Assembly: GCA_900772845.1 (NCBI GenBank)
Contig: CAAGSD010000065.1
Location: 1-23,618 of the forward strand
Source of the DNA: Lachnospiraceae bacterium
GTDB taxonomy: Bacteria; Bacillota; Clostridia; Lachnospirales; Lachnospiraceae
Length of the DNA stretch: 23,618 bases
Reading direction: 5' to 3'
A program made the translations under genes and the position numbers. The notes under the pieces are model-generated. The model searched no databases. It saw nothing but the letters and a program-made list of their open reading frames with translations, and had not been told where the DNA came from. This document shows, one piece after another, positions 6,212 to 14,884 of the stretch; the first letter of the stretch is position 1, and each line of letters starts with the position of its first letter.

Positions 6212-9200
6212 GATACACGGGTTCAAATCATTTGCCAATAAGATTGTATTTCAGTTCCACAACGGAATTACCGGTATCGTAGGACCTAACGGCAGCGGTA
6301 AAAGTAACGTTGCGGATGCGGTACGATGGGTACTGGGTGAACAGCGCATCAAACAGCTGCGTGGTGCCAGTATGCAGGATGTTATTTTCTCGGGAACAGA
6401 GACCAGAAAGCCGTTGAGCTACGCTTATGTTGCCATTACTTTGGACAACAGCGACCATCAGCTGGCGATCGACTACGATGAAGTCACAGTGGCGAGACGG
6501 ATCTACCGTTCCGGAGAAAGTGAATATCTGATCAACGGTACACCCTGCAGATTAAAAGATGTCAACGAACTGTTCTATGATACCGGTATCGGTAAGGAAG
6601 GTTATTCCATCATCGGACAGGGCCAGATCGACAAGATCTTAAGCGGTAAGCCCGAGGAGCGTCGTGAACTGTTCGACGAGGCTGCTGGAATCGTAAAATT
6701 CAAGCGTAGAAAAGCCGCAGCCCAGACAAAGCTGGAGAACGAAAAACAGAACCTGGTGCGTGTCAACGATATTTTATCGGAGCTGGAAAAACAGGTCGGC
6801 CCTCTGGAAAAACAGTCCGAGGTGGCAAAGGTCTACCTGAGGAAAAAGGAAGAATTAAAGACACTGGACATCAATGTTTTCTTATTAGAGAATAAGAGAC
6901 TCAGAGAACAGCTTTCTTCCATGGAAGAGAAATACAGTCTGGCCAGTAGCGAGCTGAATGAGACCAGTGAAAAATACGAAGGTATCAAGGAAGAATACGA
7001 GCGGGTCCAACAGGAGATCGAGAGTCTGGATGCCGCTATCGAAGCTGCCAGGGAACAACTGACGGATACCGGTCTGATGCGTGGTAAGTTAGAAGGCGAG
7101 ATCAATGTCTTAAAGGAGCAGATCAATTCCGCCCACGGCAGTGAGAACCATCTGAACAACCGTAAGGCAGCGCTGGAAGAAGAAATCACCGGCAAGGAAA
7201 AAGAAAAACAGGATATTTTAACCGATAAAAAGGATACGGATACCCAGGTGCAGGAGATCGCAGAAGCTGCTGCGAAAGCGAAGGCTGATCTGGAAGCAAT
7301 CCAGAATAAGATCACCGGGCTCAACAATAATATCGAAGCCGGGAAAAACACCATTATTGGCGAACTGAACCAGAGAGCTACCATCAAATCCAAGATGGGT
7401 CGCTTCGATACCATGATGGAGCAGATCAATATCCGGAAGGCAGAGTTAAATTCCAGACTGTTACGTGCCAAATCCGATGAGGCGGCCAGAGAAGAAACGG
7501 TGAAGAAGCTGGAAGAGACTTTTGAGACCGTGACTGAGGAACTGCGTCAGATGACGGAACAGGAAGCGGCATCCGAACTGGAACTTGGCAATATCCGTGA
7601 GAATCTCACCGGACTGGATGCGAAGCTGCGGGAGACACAGAACCGCTTCCATCAGGAGCAGTCCAAGTTAGAAGCCCTGACCAATATTACCGAACGCTAT
7701 GACGGTTACGGCGGCAGCGTCAAAAAGGTCATGGAGCAGAAGGAAAAGGAAAAAGGTATTATTGGTGTCGTAGCGGATATCATTCAAGTGGAGGCAAAAT
7801 ACGAGACCGCCATCGAGACTGCGCTGGGCGGCAATATCCAGAATATCGTAACGGATAACGAAGAGACCGCCAAGCATATGATCGGCTTCTTAAAGCAGAA
7901 CCGTCTCGGAAGAGCCACGTTCCTGCCTCTGACCAGTATTACCAAGCCCCAGGAATTCAAAAATCCGGAGGCACTTAAGGAAAAAGGTGTCATCGGCATG
8001 GCAGACGAACTGGTAGGCACGGCGAAGGAATACCGCAATGTGGCGAAGGCTATGCTGGGACGTATTGTTGTGGTAGACAATGTGGACAATGCTGTGAAAA
8101 TCGCAAGAAAATTCGATTACGGCATCCGCATGGTCACGCTGGAAGGCGAACTCTTAGTTCCCGGTGGTGCCATCAGTGGTGGTGCTTTTAAAAACAACAG
8201 CAATCTCCTGGGAAGACGTCGTGAGATGGATGAACTGGAGAAAAAGGTGAAAAAGCTCTCCGAGGATATTGCAACTTACAATCAGAAGATCGAAGACACC
8301 AAGGCAAAGAGAAATAAGCTTCGTATGGATCTGGAAGCACTGAAGACTGAAATGCAGCGCAAGTCCATTGAGCAGAATACCGCAAGATTGAATATTTCCC
8401 AGGCGAGAGAGCGTATGGAAGAAGAGGCAGAGAGTGCACAGTCTCTGAAGCTGGAGGAACAGGAGATCGAGACAAGGATCTTCGAGATCCGTTCAGGCAA
8501 GGAAACCATCGTACAGGAACTGGCGGCCAGCGAAGAACTGGAGAAGACGACGCAGGAACAGATCCTGGGCTTCCAGAAAGAATTGGAGAGTTGCAGACTG
8601 GAAGAGAGCGAAGCTTCCGCCCACGCAGGAGAATGGGAAGTAAAAGTCGAGAAGATGCGTCAGGCGCTGGATTACAAGCAGGCAAATGTAGATCGTATAG
8701 GTGGTGAACTGGAACGTGCACAGGCAGAGCTTAATGAGATCTTAGAGGCTCTGACGGAAAATGCACAGGAAGTGGAACGCAAGAAGAACAACATCCTGGA
8801 GATAGAGAAGACTATCGCAGCTTCCCACGAGAATCAGGATGCTTCCAGGAAGAAGCTGGACGAAGACATTGCGAAAAAGGAAGAACTGTCTGCAAAACAG
8901 AAAGATTTCTTCCGCAGCAGAGAAGAAATGTCCGAACGTATGAATGCCCTGGATAAGGAGGTTTATCGTCTGGGCGAACAGAAGAAAAAGCTGGAGGACG
9001 GCATCGAAGGTCAGATCAATTACATGTGGGATGAGTATGAGATCACCTTAAGCGATGCGGCAGGACTCCGCAACGAAGAGATGAATGATCTGCCCGCTAT
9101 GAAACGAGAGATCAGCGGTCTGAAAGATGAGATCCGTAAGCTTGGCAATGTCAATGTCAACGCCATTGAGGATTATAAGAACCTGATGGAGCGCTATACT

Positions 9201-9752
9201 TTCATGAAGACCCAGCATGACGATCTGGTCGAAGCGGAGAAGACGCTGGAAGGCATTATAGAGGAACTGGATACCGCCATGCGCAGACAGTTCACGGAGA
9301 AATTCGCAGAGATCAGCAGAGAGTTCGATAAGGTATTCAAGGAACTCTTCGGTGGTGGTAAGGGAACACTGGAACTGATGGAGGATGAGGATATTCTGGA
9401 AGCAGGCATCCGCATCATTGCACAGCCCCCCGGAAAAAAGCTTCAGAACATGATGCAGCTCTCCGGTGGAGAGAAGGCGTTATCCGCCATTTCCCTACTG
9501 TTCGCAATTCAGAACCTGAAGCCGTCCCCGTTCTGTCTGTTAGACGAGATCGAGGCTGCACTGGATGACTCCAATGTGGGACGTTTTGCAAAATATTTAC
9601 ATAAGCTGACCAAGAACACCCAGTTCATTGTCATTACCCACAGACGAGGCACTATGGAACAGGTGGACAGACTGTATGGTATCACCATGCAGGAGAAGGG
9701 CATATCTACCTTAGTCAGCGTCAACCTCATTGACAAGGACCTGGACGATTAG
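6192..9752 (+). CDS. smc: Chromosome segregation ATPase SMC
   Basis: Structural maintenance of chromosomes protein, the ATPase of the SMC-ScpAB condensin that organises the nucleoid. The 1186-residue length is typical. Walker A GPNGSGKS is at 31-38, with the preceding N-terminal MYLKSIEIHGFKSFANK typical of the family. Long coiled coils cover about 165-500 and 680-1000 around a hinge at about 500-680 with glycine-rich turns (YGGSVKK, GGAISGGAF). The C-terminal head carries the ABC signature LSGGEK at 1090-1095 and Walker B with D1118-E1119. The start overlaps the end of rnc by 20 bases; GAGGGA about eight bases upstream serves as ribosome binding site. ftsY follows after 46 bases without a visible terminator. 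Confidence 0.98.
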   Translation: MYLKSIEIHGFKSFANKIVFQFHNGITGIVGPNGSGKSNVADAVRWVLGEQRIKQLRGASMQDVIFSGTETRKPLSYAYVAITLDNSDHQLAIDYDEVTVARRIYRSGESEYLINGTPCRLKDVNELFYDTGIGKEGYSIIGQGQIDKILSGKPEERRELFDEAAGIVKFKRRKAAAQTKLENEKQNLVRVNDILSELEKQVGPLEKQSEVAKVYLRKKEELKTLDINVFLLENKRLREQLSSMEEKYSLASSELNETSEKYEGIKEEYERVQQEIESLDAAIEAAREQLTDTGLMRGKLEGEINVLKEQINSAHGSENHLNNRKAALEEEITGKEKEKQDILTDKKDTDTQVQEIAEAAAKAKADLEAIQNKITGLNNNIEAGKNTIIGELNQRATIKSKMGRFDTMMEQINIRKAELNSRLLRAKSDEAAREETVKKLEETFETVTEELRQMTEQEAASELELGNIRENLTGLDAKLRETQNRFHQEQSKLEALTNITERYDGYGGSVKKVMEQKEKEKGIIGVVADIIQVEAKYETAIETALGGNIQNIVTDNEETAKHMIGFLKQNRLGRATFLPLTSITKPQEFKNPEALKEKGVIGMADELVGTAKEYRNVAKAMLGRIVVVDNVDNAVKIARKFDYGIRMVTLEGELLVPGGAISGGAFKNNSNLLGRRREMDELEKKVKKLSEDIATYNQKIEDTKAKRNKLRMDLEALKTEMQRKSIEQNTARLNISQARERMEEEAESAQSLKLEEQEIETRIFEIRSGKETIVQELAASEELEKTTQEQILGFQKELESCRLEESEASAHAGEWEVKVEKMRQALDYKQANVDRIGGELERAQAELNEILEALTENAQEVERKKNNILEIEKTIAASHENQDASRKKLDEDIAKKEELSAKQKDFFRSREEMSERMNALDKEVYRLGEQKKKLEDGIEGQINYMWDEYEITLSDAAGLRNEEMNDLPAMKREISGLKDEIRKLGNVNVNAIEDYKNLMERYTFMKTQHDDLVEAEKTLEGIIEELDTAMRRQFTEKFAEISREFDKVFKELFGGGKGTLELMEDEDILEAGIRIIAQPPGKKLQNMMQLSGGEKALSAISLLFAIQNLKPSPFCLLDEIEAALDDSNVGRFAKYLHKLTKNTQFIVITHRRGTMEQVDRLYGITMQEKGISTLVSVNLIDKDLDD

Positions 9753-9798
9753 AGTATGAAAAGTTTTTCTGGATAGAATGCTGATTGGAGGAAAAGGG

Positions 9799-10791
9799 AT
9801 GAGTGAGGAAAAGAAAGGCTTTTTTGCGAGGCTGAAAGAAGGACTGACCAAGACCCGTGACAACATTGTCCGGGGGATCGATTCGGTCTTCAGCGGGTTC
9901 TCTGCCATTGATGATGATTTCTATGAAGAACTGGAAGAAATCCTCATTATGGGAGATATCGGTGTCAATGCCACCACTGCCATTGTGGAGAGATTAAAAC
10001 AGCAGGTAAAAGAAAAGCATATCAAGGAGCCTTCCGAATGCAAACAGCTTCTGATCGAAAGTATTAAGGAGCAGATGCAGGTGGATGAGACTGCCTATGA
10101 TTTCGAGAAGGAACAATCCGTCATCATGGTCATTGGTGTCAATGGTGTGGGTAAGACCACTTCCGTGGGCAAGCTGGCAGGTAAATTAAAGGATGATGGC
10201 AGGAAAGTCCTTATTGCTGCAGCGGATACCTTTCGTGCCGCAGCGGGAGACCAGCTGGCAGAATGGGCATCCAGAGCGGATGTGCCCATGATCGGCGGAA
10301 AAGAGGGCGCAGATCCCGCCAGTGTGGTGTTTGATGCCGTGAATGCAGCGAAAGCAAGAGGGGTGGATGTGCTTCTGATCGATACCGCCGGAAGACTGCA
10401 TAATAAGAAGAACCTGATGGAAGAACTTCGCAAAATGAACCGTATCATTGACAAGGAGTTCCCGAATGCCCACAGAGAGAATCTGATCGTACTGGATGGT
10501 ACCACCGGACAGAATGCGTTGGTACAGGCGAGAGAATTCGGTGAGGTGGCAGACCTCACGGGCATCATTCTGACGAAGATGGACGGAACTGCGAAGGGCG
10601 GTATTGCGGTGGCAATCCAGTCTGAACTGAAGGTGCCGGTAAAATATATCGGCGTGGGAGAGACCATCGAAGATCTACAGAAATTCAATTCCGATGAATT
10701 CGTAAATGCGTTGTTTGATGTGAATAAGGAAGACCTCGGGGAACTGCATCTGCCGGAAGAAACGGAAACGACGGATACAGAAGAGGAATAG
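9799..10791 (+). CDS. ftsY: Signal recognition particle receptor FtsY
   Basis: SRP receptor GTPase that docks SRP-ribosome complexes at the membrane with Ffh. It is 330 residues long, with a short N-terminal charged region (EEKKGFFARLKEGL) as in Firmicutes that lack a long acidic domain, then the NG domain. GTPase motifs: GVNGVGKT at 113-120, DTFRAAAGDQL near 143-153, DTAGR at 195-199, TKMD at 259-262, and the closing GVGETIEDLQKF. The start at 9799 is preferred over an in-frame ATG at 9778 because GGAGG (9787-9791) lies seven bases before it and homologues begin with MSEEKKGFF-like sequence. The C-terminus ends in an acidic Glu/Thr tail. ylxM and ffh do not follow; ilvA comes next. Confidence 0.97.
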   Translation: MSEEKKGFFARLKEGLTKTRDNIVRGIDSVFSGFSAIDDDFYEELEEILIMGDIGVNATTAIVERLKQQVKEKHIKEPSECKQLLIESIKEQMQVDETAYDFEKEQSVIMVIGVNGVGKTTSVGKLAGKLKDDGRKVLIAAADTFRAAAGDQLAEWASRADVPMIGGKEGADPASVVFDAVNAAKARGVDVLLIDTAGRLHNKKNLMEELRKMNRIIDKEFPNAHRENLIVLDGTTGQNALVQAREFGEVADLTGIILTKMDGTAKGGIAVAIQSELKVPVKYIGVGETIEDLQKFNSDEFVNALFDVNKEDLGELHLPEETETTDTEEE

Positions 10792-10821
10792 ACCAAACAG
10801 AAGAAAGTGTGACAGAAAGGC

Positions 10822-12057
10822 ATGGGAAGAAAAATGCAGGAAGAAATGTTGACTTTAGAGAAATTCGAAGAAGCAAGTGAGATCGTTAAAAAAGTTACTT
10901 TAGAGACCAAACTGGTATACAGTGATTATTTCAGTGCCCAGACCGGCAACCGTGTATACTTAAAACCCGAGAACTTACAGTTTACCGGAGCCTACAAGTT
11001 AAGAGGTGCTTATTACAAAATGAGCACACTGACGGATGAAGAGCGTGCCAAGGGACTGATCACCGCATCAGCAGGCAACCATGCACAGGGCGTGGCTTAT
11101 GCAGCGAAATGCTACGGAAGCAAGGCAACCATCGTAATGCCTACCACCACACCTCTGATCAAGGTAAACCGTACCAGAGGATATGGTGCAGAGGTAGTAC
11201 TGCACGGTGATGTCTATGATGAGGCATGCGCAAAAGCATATGAACTGGCAGAAGAGCACGGTTATACTTTCATTCATCCGTTTGATGATCTGACTGTGGC
11301 AACCGGTCAGGGTACCATTGCCATGGAGATCTTCAAGGAGCTTCCTCTGGTAGACTACATTTTAGTTCCTATCGGTGGCGGCGGCCTGGCAACAGGTGTC
11401 TCCACACTGGCAAAACTGTTGAACCCGAAGATCAAGGTCATTGGCGTGGAACCTGCGGGAGCTAACTGCATGCAGGTATCCTTAAAGAACGGCAAGGTAA
11501 CCACCCTGCCAAAGGTCAACACCATTGCAGACGGTACTGCGGTTAAGACTCCCGGAAGTAAGATTTTCCCGTACTTACAGAAGAATCTGGACGACGTGAT
11601 CACCGTGGAGGATGAGGATCTGGTAGTAGCCTTCCTTGATATGGTGGAGAACCACAAGATGATCGTGGAGAATTCCGGACTGCTGACCGTGGCAGCTTTA
11701 AAGCAGTTGAATGTGAAGGATAAGCGTATTGTATCTATCCTGAGCGGCGGTAATATGGATGTCATCACCATGTCCTCTGTGGTACAGCAGGGTCTGATCT
11801 TAAGAGACCGTATCTTCACCGTATCCGTACTGCTTCCCGACAAGCCCGGTGAGCTGTGTAGAGTATCCGGTATCATTGCCGGCGTTAACGGTAATGTCAT
11901 CAAGCTGGAGCACAACCAGTTTGTATCCATCAACCGTAGTGCTGCCGTGGAACTGCGTATCACACTGGAAGCTTTCGGTACCGAGCATAAGAAAGAGATC
12001 ATTGCTGCCCTGGAAAAAGAAGGCTATCAGCCCAAGGTGGTCAGAACAAATATATAA
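10822..12057 (+). CDS. ilvA: Threonine ammonia-lyase (threonine deaminase) with C-terminal ACT domain
   Basis: PLP-dependent enzyme converting threonine to 2-oxobutanoate and ammonia, the first step towards isoleucine. The PLP lysine is K59 in FTGAYKLRGAYYK. The substrate loop SAGNHAQG lies at about 83-90 and the glycine-rich phosphate loop GGGGLATG near 185. A single ACT domain occupies about 330-408 (TVSVLLPDKPGELCRVSGII), so effector control is likely. At 411 residues this is the short one-ACT form shared by many Clostridia, related to catabolic TdcB, so the split between biosynthetic and degradative roles is open. The start is uncertain: the longest frame begins at 10822 but its AAAGG is only one base away; ATGs at 10834 and 10846 are alternatives, the last giving MLTLEKFEEASE. 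The gene lies 30 bases after ftsY. Confidence 0.93.
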   Translation: MGRKMQEEMLTLEKFEEASEIVKKVTLETKLVYSDYFSAQTGNRVYLKPENLQFTGAYKLRGAYYKMSTLTDEERAKGLITASAGNHAQGVAYAAKCYGSKATIVMPTTTPLIKVNRTRGYGAEVVLHGDVYDEACAKAYELAEEHGYTFIHPFDDLTVATGQGTIAMEIFKELPLVDYILVPIGGGGLATGVSTLAKLLNPKIKVIGVEPAGANCMQVSLKNGKVTTLPKVNTIADGTAVKTPGSKIFPYLQKNLDDVITVEDEDLVVAFLDMVENHKMIVENSGLLTVAALKQLNVKDKRIVSILSGGNMDVITMSSVVQQGLILRDRIFTVSVLLPDKPGELCRVSGIIAGVNGNVIKLEHNQFVSINRSAAVELRITLEAFGTEHKKEIIAALEKEGYQPKVVRTNI

Positions 12058-12096
12058 CTATGCAGGGTCATATGGATGTCGCTGCATAGTTTCTTA
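12056..12096 (+). terminator. Hairpin at the ilvA stop codon, probable terminator
   Basis: AACTATGCAG (12056-12065), which includes the last bases of the stop codon, pairs perfectly with CTGCATAGTT (12082-12091) across a 16-base loop. TCTTA follows, a weak T-tract, so termination may be partial. Confidence 0.55.
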
Positions 12097-12119
12097 GAAA
12101 AGAAGTGAATGTATCACCG

Positions 12120-12154
12120 ATAAAAGCCGCATATTATAGATATGCGGCTTTTAT
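12120..12154. terminator. 15-bp perfect hairpin between ilvA and the YitT gene
   Basis: ATAAAAGCCGCATAT (12120-12134) and ATATGCGGCTTTTAT (12140-12154) form a perfect 15-bp stem around TATAG. AAAA and TTTT lie within the stem on either side of a GC-rich core, the shape of a bidirectional terminator. It ends only seven bases before the GGAGAG ribosome binding site of the next gene, leaving no room for a promoter between them. Confidence 0.7.
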
Positions 12155-12172
12155 GCGGAATGGAGAGAAAAT

Positions 12173-13078
12173 ATGGCGAAAAAGACTGAAAAAGAACTGG
12201 AAATACAGAGACTGGATAAAAAGACACCCCTGCAGATGCTCCGGGATTATGTAATGATCACGGTAGCATCCTTTGTCTATGCAGTATCCGTCAGCATGTT
12301 TTTGGATCCGAACTCCCTGGCACCCGGGGGGATCACCGGTGTCGCTATTATTTTAAACCGTCTGTTCGGGATTGAGACCGGTACCTGGATGCTGCTCATC
12401 AATATACCGATCCTTTTGATCGGTATCTGGAAATTCGGACTGCGGTTTATTCTGTCTACAATCTATTGTACGGCAATGACCTCTCTGTTTACGAACCTGC
12501 TGACACCGGTAGGAGCAGTGACCACAGATCCTTTGCTTGCCTCTCTGACCGGAAGTGCCCTGATGGCAGTATCCATGGGCTGGGTGTTCAAGGCCGGATC
12601 CACTACGGGAGGAACAGATATTATTATCAAGCTGCTTCGATTGAAATTTCCGTACCTCAAGACGGGAGCATTGTTTTTCCTGACAGATGTGGTTATCGTC
12701 ATAGCATCGGCATTTGTATTCCGGAACATTGACAAGGCTCTGTATGCTGGTATCGTGGTCATTATCACATCCGTGGTGCTGGATGTGGTATTGTACGGCC
12801 GTGATGAGGCGAAGCTGATTTATATTATCAGCGACCATGCGGAAAAAATCGCAGGGAGACTTTTGGAGGAACTGGACATTGGTGTGACTTATGTACAGGG
12901 CAGTGGTGCCTACAGCGGCAAGGAGAAGAGTGTCATCATGTGCGCCATGAAGAAAAACATTTCTCCCAAGGCGGAAGAGATTGTAAAGGAAGAGGATCCC
13001 CTGGCATTTATGATCGTCACCAGTGCCACGGAGATCTTCGGAGAGGGCTATAAGAGCTATTTCAGTGAGAAGCTGTGA
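12173..13078 (+). CDS. YitT family membrane protein (DUF161 plus DUF2179)
   Basis: Integral membrane protein of the YitT family, 301 residues, function not established. After a charged cytoplasmic N-terminus, five or six hydrophobic segments lie between about residues 22 and 205, including the conserved DPNSLAPGGITGVAIIL near the first helix and GSTTGGTDII in the middle. The C-terminal DUF2179 domain (about 215-295) is soluble and begins RDEAKLIYIISDHAEKIA. GGAGAG (12162-12167) lies five bases before the ATG. Transcription must enter from upstream, either from ilvA through the hairpins at 12056-12154 or from a promoter hidden among them. A terminator follows at 13145-13180. Confidence 0.92.
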   Translation: MAKKTEKELEIQRLDKKTPLQMLRDYVMITVASFVYAVSVSMFLDPNSLAPGGITGVAIILNRLFGIETGTWMLLINIPILLIGIWKFGLRFILSTIYCTAMTSLFTNLLTPVGAVTTDPLLASLTGSALMAVSMGWVFKAGSTTGGTDIIIKLLRLKFPYLKTGALFFLTDVVIVIASAFVFRNIDKALYAGIVVIITSVVLDVVLYGRDEAKLIYIISDHAEKIAGRLLEELDIGVTYVQGSGAYSGKEKSVIMCAMKKNISPKAEEIVKEEDPLAFMIVTSATEIFGEGYKSYFSEKL

Positions 13079-13118
13079 TGCTGAACATAAAATTTAAGTA
13101 AAAAACAGCTGAAAGGGC

Positions 13119-13147
13119 TTACATTTTCAAAGAGAATCATCTATAAT
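13119..13147 (+). promoter_or_regulatory. Candidate promoter for the MATE gene leader
   Basis: TTACAT (13119-13124) and TATAAT (13142-13147) are 17 bases apart. Transcription would begin near 13154 and give a leader of about 264 nt before the MATE ATG. The -10 box overlaps the 5' arm of the hairpin at 13145-13180, so its function as promoter is not certain. Confidence 0.5.
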
Positions 13148-13180
13148 AGCGTCGTGTCCGGAAGGGCAGACGCTATTTTT
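13145..13180 (+). terminator. Terminator of the YitT gene
   Basis: AATAGCGTC (13145-13153) pairs perfectly with GACGCTATT (13169-13177) over a 15-base loop. The right arm runs into TTTTT. This fits an intrinsic terminator about 65 bases after the YitT stop codon. Confidence 0.75.
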
Positions 13181-13232
13181 CACTGTGGTGCACCCGACAA
13201 ATCTCTGGTTTGACGTACAGTAATCGCATATC

Positions 13233-13256
13233 GTGGGATTATTATCCCACTTTTAT
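13233..13256 (+). terminator. Terminator-like hairpin inside the MATE leader
   Basis: GTGGGAT (13233-13239) and ATCCCAC (13244-13250) form a perfect 7-bp stem around TATT. TTTTAT follows directly. It has the form of an intrinsic terminator but lies 160 bases before the MATE start with no gene between it and the previous terminator. It would therefore stop leader transcription if the promoter at 13119-13147 is real. Confidence 0.6.
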
Positions 13257-13270
13257 GCTCATATCGGGGC

Positions 13271-13336
13271 GGGTCGCAAGGTCTTTCCTTTCACCCACTT
13301 ATGAGCAAGCTCATATGGGCTTAGACCTTTTGACCC
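13271..13336 (+). other. Long imperfect hairpin in the MATE leader
   Basis: The arm 13271-13284 (GGGTCGCAAGGTCT) pairs with 13323-13336 (AGACCTTTTGACCC) over 14 positions, with one mismatch and one G-U. Inside, CCC (13294-13296) and TATGAGC (13300-13306) pair with GCTCATA (13309-13315) and GGG (13317-13319). A second copy of GCTCATAT at 13257-13264 could compete for the same TATGAGC arm. The element could be a regulatory RNA or one copy of a dispersed palindromic repeat; the sequence alone does not decide. Confidence 0.5.
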
Positions 13337-13417
13337 TGGCATCATATAATAGTATAAATAAGCAGATAGAGAATCACATGGAAAAATGTGCGATGATATT
13401 TATAGGAGTCAGTGAAC

Positions 13418-14782
13418 ATGAATGATACAACTTTGACAAAAGAGGAAAAACAGTATAAACGGCTGACTGAGGAACCGGTGGCGCAGCTGATCCTGGAGCT
13501 GGGACTGCCGACTACCATCAGTATGCTGATCACGAATCTGTATAATATGGTGGATACCTGGTTCGTAAGCCAGTTAGGCACCAGTGCCACCGGAGCGGTA
13601 GGCGTGGTGTTTGGGCTGATGGCTATTATTCAGGCGTTTGGTTTTATGTTCGGTCATGGCGCCGGGAGCAATATCAGCCGGTTGTTAGGAGCTCATGAAA
13701 AGGAGCGGGCGAAAGCTTTTTCCGCAACGGGATTTTATCTGGCGGTGGGAGCCGGAGTGCTGATCGCAATTATCGGTATTATAGATCTCAACGGCTTGTG
13801 CAGATTACTTGGAAGTACGGAGACCATCCTTCCCTATGCGAGAATCTATGCTTTCTATATTCTGGTGTCGGCACCGGCAATGGCATCCAGTTGTGTGATG
13901 AACAATGTGCTCCGGTATGAAGGCTATGCCAATCTGGCGATGGTGGGATTAGTGTCCGGCGGTATCTTAAATATGGCGGGAGATGCCATCTTTATGTGGG
14001 GCTTAAATCTTGGTATCCGGGGAGCGGCACTTTCCACTATGATCTCCCAGTACATATCCTTCGGAATCCTGTTATTCTTTTTCCTGCGTGGAAAGACCCA
14101 GAGCAGCCTGGCACCGAAATATTTTACCTGGGAGTTTGCCGTGCATAAGAACATTCTTACAGCAGGCTTCCCCAGCATGATGCGGCAGGGACTGGCCAGC
14201 GTGTCCACTATGGTGCTGAATGCACAGGCGGCAGTCTACGGAGATATTGCCATTGCTGCCATGAGCGTGGTATCCCGTATTTTCAATTTCGTATTCAGTG
14301 TGGCGCTGGGCATCGGTCAGGGTTTCCAGCCGGTATCCTCCTTCAATTATGGGGCAAAGAAGTATTCCCGTGTAAGGAAAGCGTTCTGGTTCACCCTGTG
14401 CGCCAGCCTGGTGACCATGGCAGTGTTTGCAGGGGTGGTGTATGTGTTCCGCAGAGAGCTGTTGCTGGAATTCCTTACGGATATGGATGCCTATGAGATC
14501 GCATTTTATGCGTTGCAGATCCAGTGTCTGACGCTGCCGTTTATTCCGGTATGTATCTGCGGCAACATGCTGTTTCAGTCCATCGGAAAGGGCGGCAGGG
14601 CGACGATCTTAGCCTCCTTCCGAAGTGGCACCATCTACATTCCGGCGCTGCTGATCCTGACGGCGTTCTGGGGAATTCGGGGCATCCAGTGGTCACAGCC
14701 GGTGTCTGATATTTTGTCTGCGGTTTTGTCATTGCCGGTGGCAGTGGCGTTTTTAAAAGGATTGCCGGAAGACTACATCTAG
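13418..14782 (+). CDS. MATE family multidrug/Na+ efflux transporter
   Basis: Twelve-helix membrane exporter of the MATE family, likely using a Na+ or H+ gradient to expel cationic compounds; the substrate cannot be read from sequence. The 454-residue length is normal. Two six-helix halves are visible. The first opens with LGLPTTISMLITNLYNMVDTWFVSQLGTSATGAVG, a strongly conserved MATE region; the second opens near ILTAGFPSMMRQGLASVSTMVLN, and GIGQGFQPVSSFNYGAKKY is also family-typical. The ATG at 13418 lies nine bases after AGGAG (13404-13408); a GTG at 13412 is too close to it. The gene lies behind a long structured leader and is followed by the sdpR promoter with no obvious terminator. Confidence 0.95.
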   Translation: MNDTTLTKEEKQYKRLTEEPVAQLILELGLPTTISMLITNLYNMVDTWFVSQLGTSATGAVGVVFGLMAIIQAFGFMFGHGAGSNISRLLGAHEKERAKAFSATGFYLAVGAGVLIAIIGIIDLNGLCRLLGSTETILPYARIYAFYILVSAPAMASSCVMNNVLRYEGYANLAMVGLVSGGILNMAGDAIFMWGLNLGIRGAALSTMISQYISFGILLFFFLRGKTQSSLAPKYFTWEFAVHKNILTAGFPSMMRQGLASVSTMVLNAQAAVYGDIAIAAMSVVSRIFNFVFSVALGIGQGFQPVSSFNYGAKKYSRVRKAFWFTLCASLVTMAVFAGVVYVFRRELLLEFLTDMDAYEIAFYALQIQCLTLPFIPVCICGNMLFQSIGKGGRATILASFRSGTIYIPALLILTAFWGIRGIQWSQPVSDILSAVLSLPVAVAFLKGLPEDYI

Positions 14783-14799
14783 CTTGATCTGTAAAACCG

Positions 14800-14828
14800 T
14801 TGACAATATATGAGGTGAATAATATAAT
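14800..14828 (+). promoter_or_regulatory. Consensus sigma-A promoter of sdpR-sdpI
   Basis: A perfect TTGACA (14800-14805) and perfect TATAAT (14823-14828) have a 17-base spacer. The predicted start lies near 14834-14836, inside the dyad at 14831-14850. Such a strong promoter suggests the operon is held off by a repressor. Confidence 0.9.
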
Positions 14829-14830
14829 AT

Positions 14831-14850
14831 ATTTAACAAATAGGTTAAAT
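14831..14850. promoter_or_regulatory. 20-bp dyad, probable SdpR/ArsR-type operator
   Basis: ATTTAAC (14831-14837) and GTTAAAT (14844-14850) are perfect inverted repeats around AAATAG. A third half-site GTTAAAT follows at 14851-14857. The dyad covers the predicted transcription start directly after the -10 box, where binding would block RNA polymerase. The repressor is most likely the ArsR-family protein encoded next (autoregulation); this is inference from position. Confidence 0.65.
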
Positions 14851-14884
14851 GTTAAATGATTGAATGAAAGGATGTGATTTATTT

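Noticed and set aside
6833..7471. 212-codon open frame on the minus strand inside smc
   Set aside because: It is opposite the coiled-coil coding part of smc. The translation is a Ser/Phe/Leu-rich shadow without domain pattern or ribosome binding site.
10095..10910. 271-codon open frame on the minus strand opposite ftsY and the start of ilvA
   Set aside because: Ser/Phe/Pro-rich composition typical of an antisense shadow of a conserved gene. It crosses a real gene boundary and shows no family motif.
13210..13425. 71-codon open frame upstream of the MATE gene
   Set aside because: It lies across the palindromic leader elements and has no ribosome binding site at its start. Its end overlaps the MATE ribosome binding site, so it is best explained as chance coding in structured leader DNA.
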